A DNA stretch of 64,000 nt from an uncultured Kiritimatiellota bacterium (GTDB lineage Bacteria > Verrucomicrobiota > Kiritimatiellia > RFP12 > UBA1067). This document shows positions 1 through 8,543 of this stretch, piece after piece (positions within the stretch are counted from its first letter, which is position 1; each line of letters starts with the position of its first letter). Below the pieces are notes generated by a model that searched no databases, was not told where the DNA came from, and saw nothing but the letters and a program-made list of their open reading frames with translations. Location: NCBI GenBank assembly GCA_934621385.1, contig CAKTUI010000005.1:1-64000 (forward strand). The letters run 5' to 3'. The position numbers were made by a program, and so were the translations under genes.

Positions 1-42
1 TGCCAGCGTTCGTTCTGAGCCAGAATCAAACTCTCAGAAAAA
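1..42 (-). rRNA. rrs: 16S rRNA, 5' end only
   Basis: The reverse complement of 15-34 reads AGAGTTTGATTCTGGCTCAG, the universal start of bacterial 16S rRNA. It is followed by GAACGAACGCTGGC running off the left edge. The mature 5' end is estimated about eight bases before this motif, near 42. The rest of the rRNA operon lies outside the window. Confidence 0.93.
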
Positions 43-150
43 GAAAGTTTTGAGTTATCTCGCTCCACACAAACATTCTATTAATGTTCCGTGTCCCTTC
101 CGAATGTTCAACTCATCGTCGAACTTAAGAGACACGTCTCAAGCACTCCT

Positions 151-163
151 CTTTCAAAGAACG
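151..163 (-). promoter_or_regulatory. boxA-like element in the rRNA leader
   Basis: On the minus strand this reads CGTTCTTTGAAAG, close to the boxA antitermination element found in bacterial rRNA leaders. It lies between the rRNA promoter and the 16S start, as expected. A small palindrome (GAGACACGTCTC, 130-141) follows it. Identification is by motif similarity only. Confidence 0.45.
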
Positions 164-220
164 ATGTCCGCCTCACCCCGGTTCGGCTTGCGCCGCGCCG
201 TATCGGGCGAACGAGTGCAT

Positions 221-229
221 AGTATACCA
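221..229 (-). promoter_or_regulatory. Extended -10 promoter of the rRNA operon
   Basis: The minus strand reads TGGTATACT, an extended -10 element about 180 nt upstream of the 16S start. A weak -35 (TTGCGC) sits about 18 bp further upstream. The same TGGTATAMT motif recurs before many genes in this window. Confidence 0.7.
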
Positions 230-540
230 CATCGTCCGTTTGCCGCGCAAGGGGGAATCGAAAGAAAATTGAAAATAGTTTCTTATCTTACAGAAACATA
301 ATGAATCCTTCCTGTTTTGAATAGCTGATTTCGTCCAAAAGCCGCGATCCCACCGCGCCTTCCTCTCCCATGCACCCTCCTACAGCCCCAATACCCGCCA
401 ACGACAGACATGGCAACACTTTCCGCCAACGCTCTTTCAGGCAAGTCAGTCTTCGACATCTGCCCCAAGAATGAAGCCGTTCTCTTGCGCTTCTCACCCT
501 CCCAAGAGTCTCATTTTCCGCGCATACGCCCCCGAAGAAA

Positions 541-613
541 ATCAACTTGTGACTCACATAAGTTGAAGGTGCAACTCGCTTGAGTTGCACCTTCAACTTT
601 TTCGACTTGCAAC
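541..613. repeat. Hairpin-forming short repeat array
   Basis: The region 43-653 has no gene beyond the rRNA leader. Near its right end lie three imperfect units of about 23 bp built from CAACTT/AAGTTG words. Bases 560-577 and 582-599 form a perfect 18-bp inverted repeat with a GCTT loop, followed by TTT on the plus strand. The aminotransferase transcript would read through it, so it may act as a terminator or processing hairpin. It also resembles the other 20-23-bp arrays in this window. Confidence 0.7.
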
Positions 614-653
614 GGCGGATAGGTGCCGCGCTAATCTCTGCAAAGTCCAACCG

Positions 654-1856
654 TCAGATTTCACACAACATCTTGCCAATGCGCTCAACGGCGACCTTGA
701 TCTTGTCGAGGCCCGTTGCGTAGCTCATGCGAATGAACCCCGTGCCGCACGCCCCAAACGCGCCGCCCGGCACGCAAGCGACCCCGTATTTCTTCAGCAA
801 GGTCAGGGCAAATTCCTCGTCGCTCATTCCCGTCCCTTCAACACTCGGGAAGATATAGAAGGCCCCCTTCGGCATAATCGTGCGGAGGCCAAGGTTATTC
901 AGGGCTGGCACGAGGTAATCGCGGCGCTTGCGGTATTCGCGGCGCATACGATCCACGTCCTTGTCACCGAAATCCATTGCCTCAACGCCCGCCGCCTGGC
1001 TGAGCGTCGGGGCACTCATGATGCCGTACTGGTGAATCTTCATCATCGCGTCGATGACATCCACAGGACCACACGCATACCCAAGGCGATAGCCCGTCAT
1101 CGCCCAGCTCTTCGAAAATCCGTTGAGGAGGATGACACGATCCCGATACCCAGGAAAGGATGTAAAGGAGACAAGCGGCTTCTCAAGATCTGCCGCGTAG
1201 TTCAGTTCGGAGTATACCTCATCCGCCAGAATGAGGAGATCGTGCCGCGCTGCAAACTCAAGGATTCCCCGCATGTCGTCAGCACTCAGCGTCGCGCCTG
1301 TCGGATTGCAGGGGAAGTTGAGGAGAATCGCCTTTGTCCGCGGCGTCACTTTCCGCTCCAGCGCGGCAACCGTCAGTCGAAACTCATCCTCAGCCCGCGT
1401 TTCAACGGACACGGGAACAGCATGAGCAAGCCGAATGGTTGGCGCATAACTAACGAAGCACGGCTCATGATAGAGGACTTCATCCCCAGGTGCACAAATG
1501 GCACGAATGGCGAGGTCAATCGCCTCCGAAACGCCAACGGTCACCAGAATCTCGTGCTCCCAGTCGAATGTCGCCTCAAACCGCCGCGCCAGATATCGGG
1601 CAATGGCCTGTCTCAGCTGGGGCGTACCCAAGTTCGATGTATAATGCGTCCCCCCATTCTCAAGACAGGTCACGGCCGCCCGCGAAATGTGCCACGGCGT
1701 ATCGAAATCAGGCTCACCGACACCAAGTGAAACGATGTCCTTCGACTGGGCGACGATGTCGAAGAACTTCCTGATACCGCTCTTCGGCAACTCGGCGACA
1801 TGCTTTGCGACTCTTTCCCTCAAGGTCTTACTCTCCTTCCTCTCATGGTTCCGCAT
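654..1856 (-). CDS. Class I/II PLP-dependent aminotransferase
   Basis: A 400-residue fold-type I aminotransferase of the aspartate/aromatic family. Visible signatures are NPTG (residues 184-187), the ADEVY aspartate (D212) that pairs with the pyridine nitrogen, and the Schiff-base lysine K249 in GFSKSWAMTG, followed by the phosphate-binding YRLGY. The family transfers amino groups between amino acids and 2-oxo acids in the cytoplasm. The exact substrate cannot be read from the sequence; PatA-like or aspartate aminotransferase roles are both possible. The start codon follows the fprA stop codon directly, so the two genes are probably cotranscribed from the fprA promoter. The length is typical and nothing is missing. 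Confidence 0.9.
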   Translation of the reverse strand: MRNHERKESKTLRERVAKHVAELPKSGIRKFFDIVAQSKDIVSLGVGEPDFDTPWHISRAAVTCLENGGTHYTSNLGTPQLRQAIARYLARRFEATFDWEHEILVTVGVSEAIDLAIRAICAPGDEVLYHEPCFVSYAPTIRLAHAVPVSVETRAEDEFRLTVAALERKVTPRTKAILLNFPCNPTGATLSADDMRGILEFAARHDLLILADEVYSELNYAADLEKPLVSFTSFPGYRDRVILLNGFSKSWAMTGYRLGYACGPVDVIDAMMKIHQYGIMSAPTLSQAAGVEAMDFGDKDVDRMRREYRKRRDYLVPALNNLGLRTIMPKGAFYIFPSVEGTGMSDEEFALTLLKKYGVACVPGGAFGACGTGFIRMSYATGLDKIKVAVERIGKMLCEI

Positions 1857-3023
1857 TCACTTGGACAACTCATCCGCAAGCGACTCAAGGCGAGCCGTCG
1901 ACTCCGCATTCAAGGCACTGCGAATCGTCACAACGTTCGTGCAGAACGTCAGGTTCTTCGCGTTTGCCAGCATCCCCTTCATCCCCTTCGCGGCAGTTGG
2001 CGCCCACGAACCGTTCTCGATGAACGCCACGGTTCGATTCTGGTAGTTCCGTTCCGTCAAGTGCTCAATGAACGAGCGCATGGCAGGGAAGACTCCCGCA
2101 TTGTAGGTGGTTGTTGCCAAAACAAGCTTACCGTACCGAAAGGCATCCTCAACGGCCTCCGGGACATCATCCCTCGACAGGTCGAATACGGACACCCTCG
2201 GACAGCCCCGCGCCAGCAGCATCGCCTTCAACTTCTCCACCGCTAAGCGCGTGTTGCCGTAAACGGATGTGTAGGCGATGCAAACGCCCGGGGACTCCAC
2301 GGCATAACTCGACCATATCCCATACTGACCCAGCGCATGGGCAATCTCATCCGAAGTGGCAAGAACTGGCCCATGCAAGGGGCAAATGGTGCGGATATCC
2401 AGACCAGACGCCTTCTTCAGCAGGGACTGGACTTGAACACCGTACTTGCCCACAATACCGATGTAGTAGCGCCGCGCCTCACAGTCCCATCCCTCGGGAT
2501 CCTCGACGTCATTCGCGCCGAACTTGCCAAACGCGTCAGCCGAAAACAAAACACCATCGATCGAATCATACGTCACCATCACTTCCGGCCAATGCACCAT
2601 CGGGGCCGCGACGAACGAGAGCGAATGGCGTCCCGTCGACAAGACATCCCCCTCCTTCACAATCCGCCGACGCTCGGCATAGTCCGTGCCGAAGAAATTC
2701 TTCATGAGGACGAAGGCCTGGGCGCTCGCGACTACGGTCGCCTGCGGATAGCGCGTCAAAAATGCGCCCACACTACCCGAATGGTCCGGCTCCATGTGCT
2801 GAACGACGAGGTAATCGACCGGCCTGTCGCCGATCTCCGCCCGAATGTTCGCCAACCATTCCGTCCCAAAATTGGCATCGACCGCATCAAGGACGACCGT
2901 CTTCTCGTCTTTCAGCAAATAGGAATTGTAGGCCATGCCGCGTGGTACGACGTACTGGCCCTCAAACAAGTCAACCTGATGATCGTTGACTCCGACATTG
3001 ACAATGTCATTCGTGACTCTCAT
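1857..3023 (-). CDS. fprA: FprA family A-type flavoprotein (diiron flavodoxin)
   Basis: A 388-residue protein with an N-terminal metallo-beta-lactamase-like diiron domain and a C-terminal flavodoxin domain. The metal-binding motif HMEPDHSG is seen near residue 77, and the FMN-binding loop AYTSVYGNTR near residue 260. Such proteins reduce O2 to water or NO to N2O in anaerobes, taking electrons from rubredoxin or related donors, which hints at an anaerobic lifestyle. The ATG at 3023 lies only 8 nt after an extended -10 element, so the mRNA is probably leaderless. The aminotransferase gene follows without a gap. Confidence 0.9.
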   Translation of the reverse strand: MRVTNDIVNVGVNDHQVDLFEGQYVVPRGMAYNSYLLKDEKTVVLDAVDANFGTEWLANIRAEIGDRPVDYLVVQHMEPDHSGSVGAFLTRYPQATVVASAQAFVLMKNFFGTDYAERRRIVKEGDVLSTGRHSLSFVAAPMVHWPEVMVTYDSIDGVLFSADAFGKFGANDVEDPEGWDCEARRYYIGIVGKYGVQVQSLLKKASGLDIRTICPLHGPVLATSDEIAHALGQYGIWSSYAVESPGVCIAYTSVYGNTRLAVEKLKAMLLARGCPRVSVFDLSRDDVPEAVEDAFRYGKLVLATTTYNAGVFPAMRSFIEHLTERNYQNRTVAFIENGSWAPTAAKGMKGMLANAKNLTFCTNVVTIRSALNAESTARLESLADELSK

Positions 3024-3031
3024 GGTGGGGT

Positions 3032-3040
3032 ATTATACCA
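3032..3040 (-). promoter_or_regulatory. Extended -10 promoter of fprA (leaderless)
   Basis: The minus strand reads TGGTATAAT with an 8-nt gap to the fprA ATG. Transcription should start at or within two bases of the start codon. No Shine-Dalgarno is present. The motif directly abuts the U-tract of the tRNA-Leu terminator. Confidence 0.7.
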
Positions 3041-3062
3041 AAAAAACCGCCGAGCGGCGGTT
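3041..3062 (-). terminator. Rho-independent terminator after tRNA-Leu
   Basis: The minus strand folds as AACCGCCG, CTC-type loop, CGGCGGTT, followed by a run of T. It lies about 27 nt downstream of the tRNA-Leu 3' end and directly before the fprA promoter. Confidence 0.8.
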
Positions 3063-3089
3063 CTTAATCAACTCATCCAAACGGATGAA

Positions 3090-3174
3090 TGGTGCTCGGG
3101 GCGGGACTCGAACCCGCAAGGATCTCTCCACATGCACCTCAAGCATGCGTGTCTGCCAATTTCACCACCCGAGC
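3090..3174 (-). tRNA. tRNA-Leu (anticodon GAG), CCA encoded
   Basis: The acceptor stem pairs GCTCGGG with CCCGAGC, followed by A and an encoded CCA. The D-arm reads TGGTGAAATTGGCAGAC. The anticodon stem CATGC/GCATG encloses TTGAGGT, giving anticodon GAG. There is a long variable arm typical of Leu, and the T-arm reads GGGTTCGAGTCCC. Confidence 0.96.
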
Positions 3175-3192
3175 AGGTGGAAAACGGGGCAT

Positions 3193-3201
3193 AGTATACC
3201 A
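3193..3201 (-). promoter_or_regulatory. Extended -10 promoter of tRNA-Leu
   Basis: The minus strand reads TGGTATACT about 18 bp upstream of the tRNA 5' end, matching the promoter motif found throughout the window. Confidence 0.65.
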
Positions 3202-3348
3202 TTTCCTTTTCCCCGATGCAAGTGGGACGCGGCATTATTTTCCATATTTAAGGCTTTAGAGAGAAATCATCTTCCAAACAACAACTTTCGCCACACCTAA
3301 GCACGCCGCATCGTACCATTCGAGCAAGGGTCCACCACCACCTAACGA

Positions 3349-4062
3349 CTACTTCCGCCGACCGAAGAGGCGCAAGAGATAAAGGAAGAGATTGATGAAA
3401 TCAAGATAAAGCGTCAATGCTCCGATGATGCCCACCCGATGGACGGAGGCGGCATCCATCAAAGCCTCCCGTGCCGCCGCCTGCTTGATTTTCTGCGCAT
3501 CGAACATCGTCAGACCCGTAAAGACCGCAACACCGACAAGCGACAGAATCCAATCCAGCCGGCTCGCCCCCAGGAAGAGATTCACCAGACCCGCAATAAT
3601 CAATCCCCACAGGGCCATGCCGCAAATGGAGCCAACACTGGAGAGATCGTCCTTCGTCACTGACCCCCAAACCGCCAAGCAGCCGAACATCCCCGCCGTA
3701 ATGAAGAAAACGCGCTGCACGGAGGCAATCTCATAAAGAAGAAAGATAACGGAGAGCGTCAGCCCATTTAACGCGGCATAGGCGGCAAACATCGCATAGG
3801 CAACAAGGAGTGGCAGTCGGTTGATTGCCGCGCTCAGGACAAAAACAAGAATCAACTCACCGAACAGGCATCCATAAAACACGGGCCCCGAAAGAATGCG
3901 CTGGTAGAGTCCGCTTGTCGCCGTATACCACGCAACAAGACCTGAAAGAGCAAGCCCGGCAAACATCCACCCGTAAACCAAGCGGAAAGTCGCCGCGATT
4001 TTCACCTGCCGACGACCAAGTTCGTACCCGGGCCGTGCAAATTCCTTCTCAAAATCAATCAT
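3349..4062 (-). CDS. Bax inhibitor-1/YccA family membrane protein
   Basis: A 237-residue protein with about seven hydrophobic helices and a short polar N-terminus, as in the BI-1 (UPF0005, TMBIM) family. Conserved-looking family segments include the GLTLSVIFLLYE and GLTMFDAQKIKQ stretches; the latter contains the conserved Asp of the last helices. Family members are inner-membrane pH-sensitive Ca2+ leak or stress proteins, and the bacterial role is not well defined. It is monocistronic. An extended -10 (4105-4113) lies about 40 nt upstream and AAAGGAG precedes the ATG, so this gene has a conventional leader. Confidence 0.87.
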   Translation of the reverse strand: MIDFEKEFARPGYELGRRQVKIAATFRLVYGWMFAGLALSGLVAWYTATSGLYQRILSGPVFYGCLFGELILVFVLSAAINRLPLLVAYAMFAAYAALNGLTLSVIFLLYEIASVQRVFFITAGMFGCLAVWGSVTKDDLSSVGSICGMALWGLIIAGLVNLFLGASRLDWILSLVGVAVFTGLTMFDAQKIKQAAAREALMDAASVHRVGIIGALTLYLDFINLFLYLLRLFGRRK

Positions 4063-4104
4063 CTCTCTTCTCCTTTCAATTATTACTGTCAGCCGTTCAC
4101 AGGA

Positions 4105-4113
4105 GATTATAGC
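4105..4113 (-). promoter_or_regulatory. Extended -10 promoter of the BI-1 gene
   Basis: The minus strand reads TGCTATAAT, a TGn-extended -10. It is followed by a leader of about 40 nt that contains AAAGGAG before the ATG at 4062. Confidence 0.65.
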
Positions 4114-4192
4114 ACAATCCGCGCCTTTCGTGCGCTCCGAAACACAAACTGCCGCGCCCGCGATTCGTCATAATAGTGTGCACCATCCTTCG

Positions 4193-5246
4193 TCAGTCCA
4201 GGAACCTTATCTCATACCTTTCTTTCCACCCAGCCGCATCCCATCCTTTTGCATCCCGTCTCACATAGACCTTGCACTCCTTCGGCAGGATGTCATAACC
4301 GTCCACTTCCGGGGCATCGCCCATGAACCTGGCCATCACGAGCCGCGGACAATTCCAAAAGCATCGCTCCCCAATAAACTTGACGGCCTTGGGAACCGTT
4401 ATGCTCGTCAGGTTGGTGCACGAGAGAAAGGCCATTGGCCCAATCGCCTCAACACGGGGACCCAACTCTATACGAGAGGCCTGATTGCCAAAGAGTCCCC
4501 CTCCATAAATCAGCCTAACTTTCGATGGAATCCGGATGCTATCATTCCCGGTAACCGACGGGTATCGAACCAACGAATCCCCCATGGTGTTGTAAAGCGC
4601 ACCCCCCGTTGACGAATAATCCCTACTGTCCTTCGACACACCAATATACCGCAGACCTTGGCACTCCAGAAGTGCCGCGTTGACGTAGTCGCCAACAAAC
4701 TCGGGCAACAATAGGCGCTCAAGTCGCACACAATTCGCAAAGACAGCATTATCCACAGTGAGTATCGAACTCTCATTGAACGACACCTGGCTCAGACTAC
4801 CGCAATTTTCAAAACTACGCCCCCCCAAAATAAACGGATTCTCGCCTAAACTCGATAGACTCCAGCTGCTCACAGTCAGAAAAGGCATTGCTTCCAACAT
4901 GAAGCGCTACTACATAACCACCCATTGCGATTACGCGGCGGAGCCGCCCGCATCGACGAAATGCATTCTCACCGATACGAATCAGGTTTGAGGGGAACTG
5001 AAGGCCCGTAAATTCACCGCGCCCCTCAAACGCCCCGGGAGCGATCGAGCGAACCCTCTTCCCGCCAATGACTTCCGGAATGCAAAGTGTCTCCCCCTGG
5101 GGCAGCGCACCGGCACCCACAATGCAGACCCCATCTCCAAAATCTTGCTTAACACGCCAAACACCTAATTGCGATTCCTTGCCAGCCTCCGCCGGGCAAA
5201 GTCCGCACAATCCTGTCACAAGTAATGTAGCTATCACTAACTTCAT
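4193..5246 (-). pseudogene. BspA-like leucine-rich-repeat exported protein, frameshifted in a G7 tract
   Basis: Two overlapping frames (4815-5246 and 4193-4900) together encode one protein of about 350 residues. A signal peptide (MKLVIATLLVTGLCGLCPAEA) leads into BspA/LRR_5-type repeats of the form 'F..C..L..I.'. Frame one runs ESVYFGGA and stops; frame two resumes GGRSFENCGSL. Removing one G from the seven-G run (plus-strand C's at 4820-4826) joins them exactly. The family is surface-exposed and used for adhesion or protein binding. The break may be a phase-variable off state, a mutation, or a homopolymer sequencing error. GGAGAGG precedes the start at 5246. The other parts of the gene look intact. 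Confidence 0.75.
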
Positions 5247-5306
5247 TTAAACCTCTCCGTATTCAGCAGTAATATCTTTGCCCGTGTCGCCGTCAACAAG
5301 TACGCG

Positions 5307-5609
5307 TCAGCTGGTAGACCTCCCTGAAGATATCCTTACAATTGGCACAAGAGCACCTCGCATATCTCTTATCTCCATTGTAACGACCAGTTGGATCAGT
5401 ACGCAAACCAACAGCAGATTCGGCAGGATGAATTGCACGATTCCCGCCCATTTGCTTGCCGCCGACGGAGGAAACAAGAAAATAGCCACCATTAAAATGA
5501 CCATTCCAATAATGGTCTGGCAAAAAAGAATGCCATTTAGCAATGACCTTTTCACCTTCTTATTTGCCTTCTTGCCAATCGGAAACCTGATTATTCGCAG
5601 CATACGCAT
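5307..5609 (-). CDS. Small membrane protein, unknown function
   Basis: A 100-residue protein with a basic N-terminus (KKANKKVKR) and two hydrophobic helices, near residues 26-48 and 58-80, with a basic C-terminal tail. No family is recognised. GGAGA lies about 7 nt before the ATG, supporting this start. The helix hairpin resembles small inner-membrane proteins. Its neighbours give no functional clue: the frameshifted LRR gene lies downstream and a 400-bp noncoding stretch upstream. Confidence 0.6.
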   Translation of the reverse strand: MRMLRIIRFPIGKKANKKVKRSLLNGILFCQTIIGMVILMVAIFLFPPSAASKWAGIVQFILPNLLLVCVLIQLVVTMEIRDMRGALVPIVRISSGRSTS

Positions 5610-5744
5610 TCATCTTCTCCTGCAAGTATTCAAGTGAACTGAACATCGAGCAACCATATCCCGTCCCAACGAACCGAACCGACACCCGAAAGTATATCAA
5701 AACGCCCCCATTCACACAAGCACCGCCTGCCCCGGGAGATTTCG

Positions 5745-5793
5745 CGGAAAAGATTGTAAAATCTAATGGCCCAGCAAAAGCAGAAGAATGACA
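5745..5793. repeat. Dispersed repeat, copy A
   Basis: This stretch shares about 45 bp of near-identical sequence (core TTGTAAAATCTAATGG, then CAGCAAAAGC) with 8579-8628. Both copies are intergenic on the plus strand and end near an ATGAC. The surrounding 5610-6022 stretch holds no convincing gene. Confidence 0.6.
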
Positions 5794-5908
5794 GGCACTC
5801 TTACAGGTGAAACGCGGCAGCTTGAAGTGCCGCGGCTACGCCTTTGGAGCACCGACGCGGCAGTTCGACACCATCCCATCTCGAAACGCTCAAGGCACGA
5901 TAAACAAA

Positions 5909-5964
5909 TGGTGCGCACGACAAGTCCGACTCGTGCCCATGCCAACCACCTGTCGTGCGCACCA
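5909..5964. repeat. 14-bp perfect inverted repeat downstream of oppC-like gene
   Basis: TGGTGCGCACGACA (5909-5922) and its reverse complement (5951-5964) flank a 28-nt loop, 59 nt beyond the oppC-like stop codon. It has no T-run, so it may be an mRNA 3'-end stabilising hairpin rather than a classical terminator. Confidence 0.6.
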
Positions 5965-6022
5965 CACAACGTCGCGATGCGGCATTCGATGGCATTCAGA
6001 GGCTCAATCTGCCGCGCCTACA

Positions 6023-6850
6023 TTAGGTCCGCAGGGCGGGATCAAGCTTGTCGCGAAGCCAGTCCGCGAGATGATTGAAGACGAGAACCAGAACGAAAAT
6101 GGCCAGTGTCGTAAACGTCATCTCCCACCAGACTCCCTGCCACAGCCGCAACCGGGCATTGTTAATCATAACCCCCCAAGACGGCTCACCTTGGACGCCA
6201 ATGCCAAGGAAGGAGATGAAGACCTCCGTCGAAACGGCCGATGGGAAGCGAATGGAGAACTGGATGAGGATAACGTGCGCCACATTCGGCAGAATATGCC
6301 GAAACATGATTCGCGCATGGGAATAGCCAAGAACCCGCGCCGCCTGGACATACGCCTTGTCACGGTGCTTCATCACCTCTGCGCGAATAGTCCGGCATAC
6401 GCCGACCCAAGTCGTGAGCCCGATGCCCATGTAGATGCCAAGAAGTCCCTGCCCAACGACAAGCGAAATGGCCAGAATGAAGAGGAGACCCGGCATCGAG
6501 GCGACCGTTGCACAAAGCCAGACGACAACCGAATCGGTCTTGCCACCAAAATACCCGCCAAGAAGCCCCAGAAGGACACCAAGTGGAATGGCTATCAGCG
6601 AAGTCATCACTCCGACGTGAAAAGCAATGCGCGTACCCTGAACAAGGCGAAGTCCCACAGAACGCCCCAGGTTGTCCGTCCCCAACAGGTGTCCAGGTCC
6701 TGGCGGCAAGTACCGCGCATCGGGATTGACGACGTTATAGGCCGGCGTAATGTCGCGGGCGCGGGCCACGCGATACTGAATCTCGCCATAAACTGCCGCG
6801 CCCAAGTAGAGCGCAAGCGCAACGAGGCAAAGTTTAATTGAGAGTCTCAC
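6023..6850 (-). CDS. OppC/DppC-like ABC transporter permease
   Basis: A 275-residue inner-membrane permease of the peptide/nickel importer family. It has an N-terminal helix, the periplasmic GHLLGTDNLGRSV motif, about five further helices, the EAA loop (YVQAARVLGYSHARIMFRHI) that docks on the ATPase, and the family hallmark SFLGIGV...PSWG. It normally pairs with an OppB-type permease, two ATPases and a binding protein. None of these is adjacent, so partners must be encoded elsewhere. It overlaps cmk by 4 nt and belongs to the CaCA-cmk-oppC operon. Confidence 0.88.
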   Translation of the reverse strand: MRLSIKLCLVALALYLGAAVYGEIQYRVARARDITPAYNVVNPDARYLPPGPGHLLGTDNLGRSVGLRLVQGTRIAFHVGVMTSLIAIPLGVLLGLLGGYFGGKTDSVVVWLCATVASMPGLLFILAISLVVGQGLLGIYMGIGLTTWVGVCRTIRAEVMKHRDKAYVQAARVLGYSHARIMFRHILPNVAHVILIQFSIRFPSAVSTEVFISFLGIGVQGEPSWGVMINNARLRLWQGVWWEMTFTTLAIFVLVLVFNHLADWLRDKLDPALRT

Positions 6851-7518
6851 TTCCAGTCTTCGGGCAAGGCTGCGAGAACCGCTTCAACAACCTGCTCAAG
6901 CGTCAGGTCGCTCGAATCGATTTCAACCACGCCATCCGCCTTTCTGAGGGGTGCGTATTTCCGCGTCGAATCAATAGCATCACGAGCCAGGAGCGAAGCC
7001 TTGACCGCCTCCGTATTCTCATTGGCGATACCCTTCTCAACCTCCTCCTTCTGCCGCCGACGAGCCCGCGCCTCAGCCGAGGCCGTCAAATAGAACCGGG
7101 CTGGCGAATCGGGAAAGACCGCCGTCGTGATATCACGCCCCTCGACAACGAGATTGCCATAGGCGACCAGCCCCCGCAAAAGGGATGTGATGCGATCGCG
7201 GACGGCCTTGACCGTTGCGACCTGCGAGGCATGAGCGTTGATTTCGGGCGTTCGAATGCGGTTGCCGGGCACTTCGCCCTTCACATAGTAGACGATGGCT
7301 CCGTTCTCCGGTCGACACTCGACCGAGACCGTCTCAGCAAACGCGGCAACGGCATCGGGGCTTGTCGTGTCGATGCCAGCCTCAAGGCACTGCCAGGTCA
7401 TAATACGATAAAGGGCACCCGAATCGACATGCAGAAACCCAAGCCGCTCACCGACAAGATGCGAAACGCTGCTCTTCCCCGCTCCACTTGGCCCGTCAAT
7501 TGCAATAACCTTACTCAT
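6847..7518 (-). CDS. cmk: Cytidylate kinase
   Basis: A 223-residue NMP kinase that phosphorylates CMP/dCMP with ATP in the cytoplasm. The P-loop GPSGAGKSS is at residues 8-16. The CMP-binding region has DSGALYR near residue 32. The late motif VVEGRDITTAVFP is characteristic of Cmk and supplies the catalytic Arg-Asp pair. The lid region is arginine-rich (SAEARARRRQKE). It overlaps the CaCA stop and the oppC-like start by 4 nt each, indicating translational coupling. The length is standard. Confidence 0.94.
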   Translation of the reverse strand: MSKVIAIDGPSGAGKSSVSHLVGERLGFLHVDSGALYRIMTWQCLEAGIDTTSPDAVAAFAETVSVECRPENGAIVYYVKGEVPGNRIRTPEINAHASQVATVKAVRDRITSLLRGLVAYGNLVVEGRDITTAVFPDSPARFYLTASAEARARRRQKEEVEKGIANENTEAVKASLLARDAIDSTRKYAPLRKADGVVEIDSSDLTLEQVVEAVLAALPEDWK

Positions 7519-8537
7519 TTAGGAGATTCCTGATAGATAACAAGAATTGTATACGCCACAAACAGCAAAATCCAAAGACACCCTTCCCAGCGCGTCACCG
7601 CCCCATTTTCGCGCGGCTTGCGAAAGTTCAAGCCGAAAATGGAAATCGAGAGTGAAGCGGCAATCATTGCTGGCAAGTCCCGCGTCAGCACATACGGCGA
7701 GAACCGCTCGATTGGAGAGATACCGGCCGCAATGCCGACAACGGCGAGCGTATTGAAGAAATTCGAGCCGATGATGTTGCCCAGCACGAATTCATGCTCC
7801 CCACGCCGAGCGGAGGCGATTGCACTCGCCAGTTCCGGCAGAGACGTACCCATGGCAACAATCGTCAGACCAATCATCAGTTCGCTGACCCCAAGACTCC
7901 GCGCAACATCCACCGCGCCCCAGACAAGGTAATGCGACGATCCTATCAGGACGACAAGCCCGACGACCAGTTTCACCACGGCCAGTGCCAGCCGCCGCGA
8001 AGTCGGCTTCTTCTCCTCATCGTCCGTCCGATCCGCGGCCACCTTCTGTGCACCTGTTTCGGACTTCTTGTCACGCTGATCGTACCAACAATAAATCGGC
8101 AACAGGACCAGAAAGACCGCCAAAAGAATGTAGGCGTTCAGCCGCGAGCACTGCCCGTCTCGTAGCAACCAAAGGGAAAGACACGAAATGGCTACAAGCG
8201 CAGGACACGCCACGAATACGGCCGATGGCTTGACGATAATTGGACGAATCAACGCAGCGACGCCAAGAATACCAGCAATATTGAATATACAACTACCGTA
8301 GGCATTGCCCAATGAAAGATCCGAGTGATGCGATAGCCCTGCCATGGCGCTTACGCACAACTCCGGTGCGCTCGTCCCGAACCCGATAATCACCATCCCG
8401 ATGATGAAGGGCGAAATGCCAAGCGTCCGCGCCACCAGTGATGCCCCGTCAACAAAAATGTCACTTGACCAGGATAGTGCAACAAGCCCACCAACGACAA
8501 AGACAATCGAGAGCCAAACTGGAATATCGGAATACAT
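7515..8537 (-). CDS. CaCA family Na+/Ca2+ (cation/H+) antiporter
   Basis: A 340-residue membrane antiporter of the YrbG type with two inverted halves. The duplicated ion-binding alpha repeats are visible: GFGTSAPELCVSA (near residue 52) followed by GNAYGSCIFN, and AMGTSLPELASAI (near 230) followed by GNIIGSNFFN. A charged cytoplasmic linker (DDEEKKPTS) separates the halves. It exchanges calcium or sodium across the inner membrane. The ATG at 8537 lies 6 nt after an extended -10 with no Shine-Dalgarno, so this first gene of the operon is probably leaderless. Confidence 0.92.
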   Translation of the reverse strand: MYSDIPVWLSIVFVVGGLVALSWSSDIFVDGASLVARTLGISPFIIGMVIIGFGTSAPELCVSAMAGLSHHSDLSLGNAYGSCIFNIAGILGVAALIRPIIVKPSAVFVACPALVAISCLSLWLLRDGQCSRLNAYILLAVFLVLLPIYCWYDQRDKKSETGAQKVAADRTDDEEKKPTSRRLALAVVKLVVGLVVLIGSSHYLVWGAVDVARSLGVSELMIGLTIVAMGTSLPELASAIASARRGEHEFVLGNIIGSNFFNTLAVVGIAAGISPIERFSPYVLTRDLPAMIAASLSISIFGLNFRKPRENGAVTRWEGCLWILLFVAYTILVIYQESPK

Positions 8538-8543
8538 ATCAGT

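Noticed and set aside
585..1730. Long plus-strand open frame (381 codons) opposite the aminotransferase
   Set aside because: It is the antisense shadow of a clear aminotransferase gene and has no protein-like composition.
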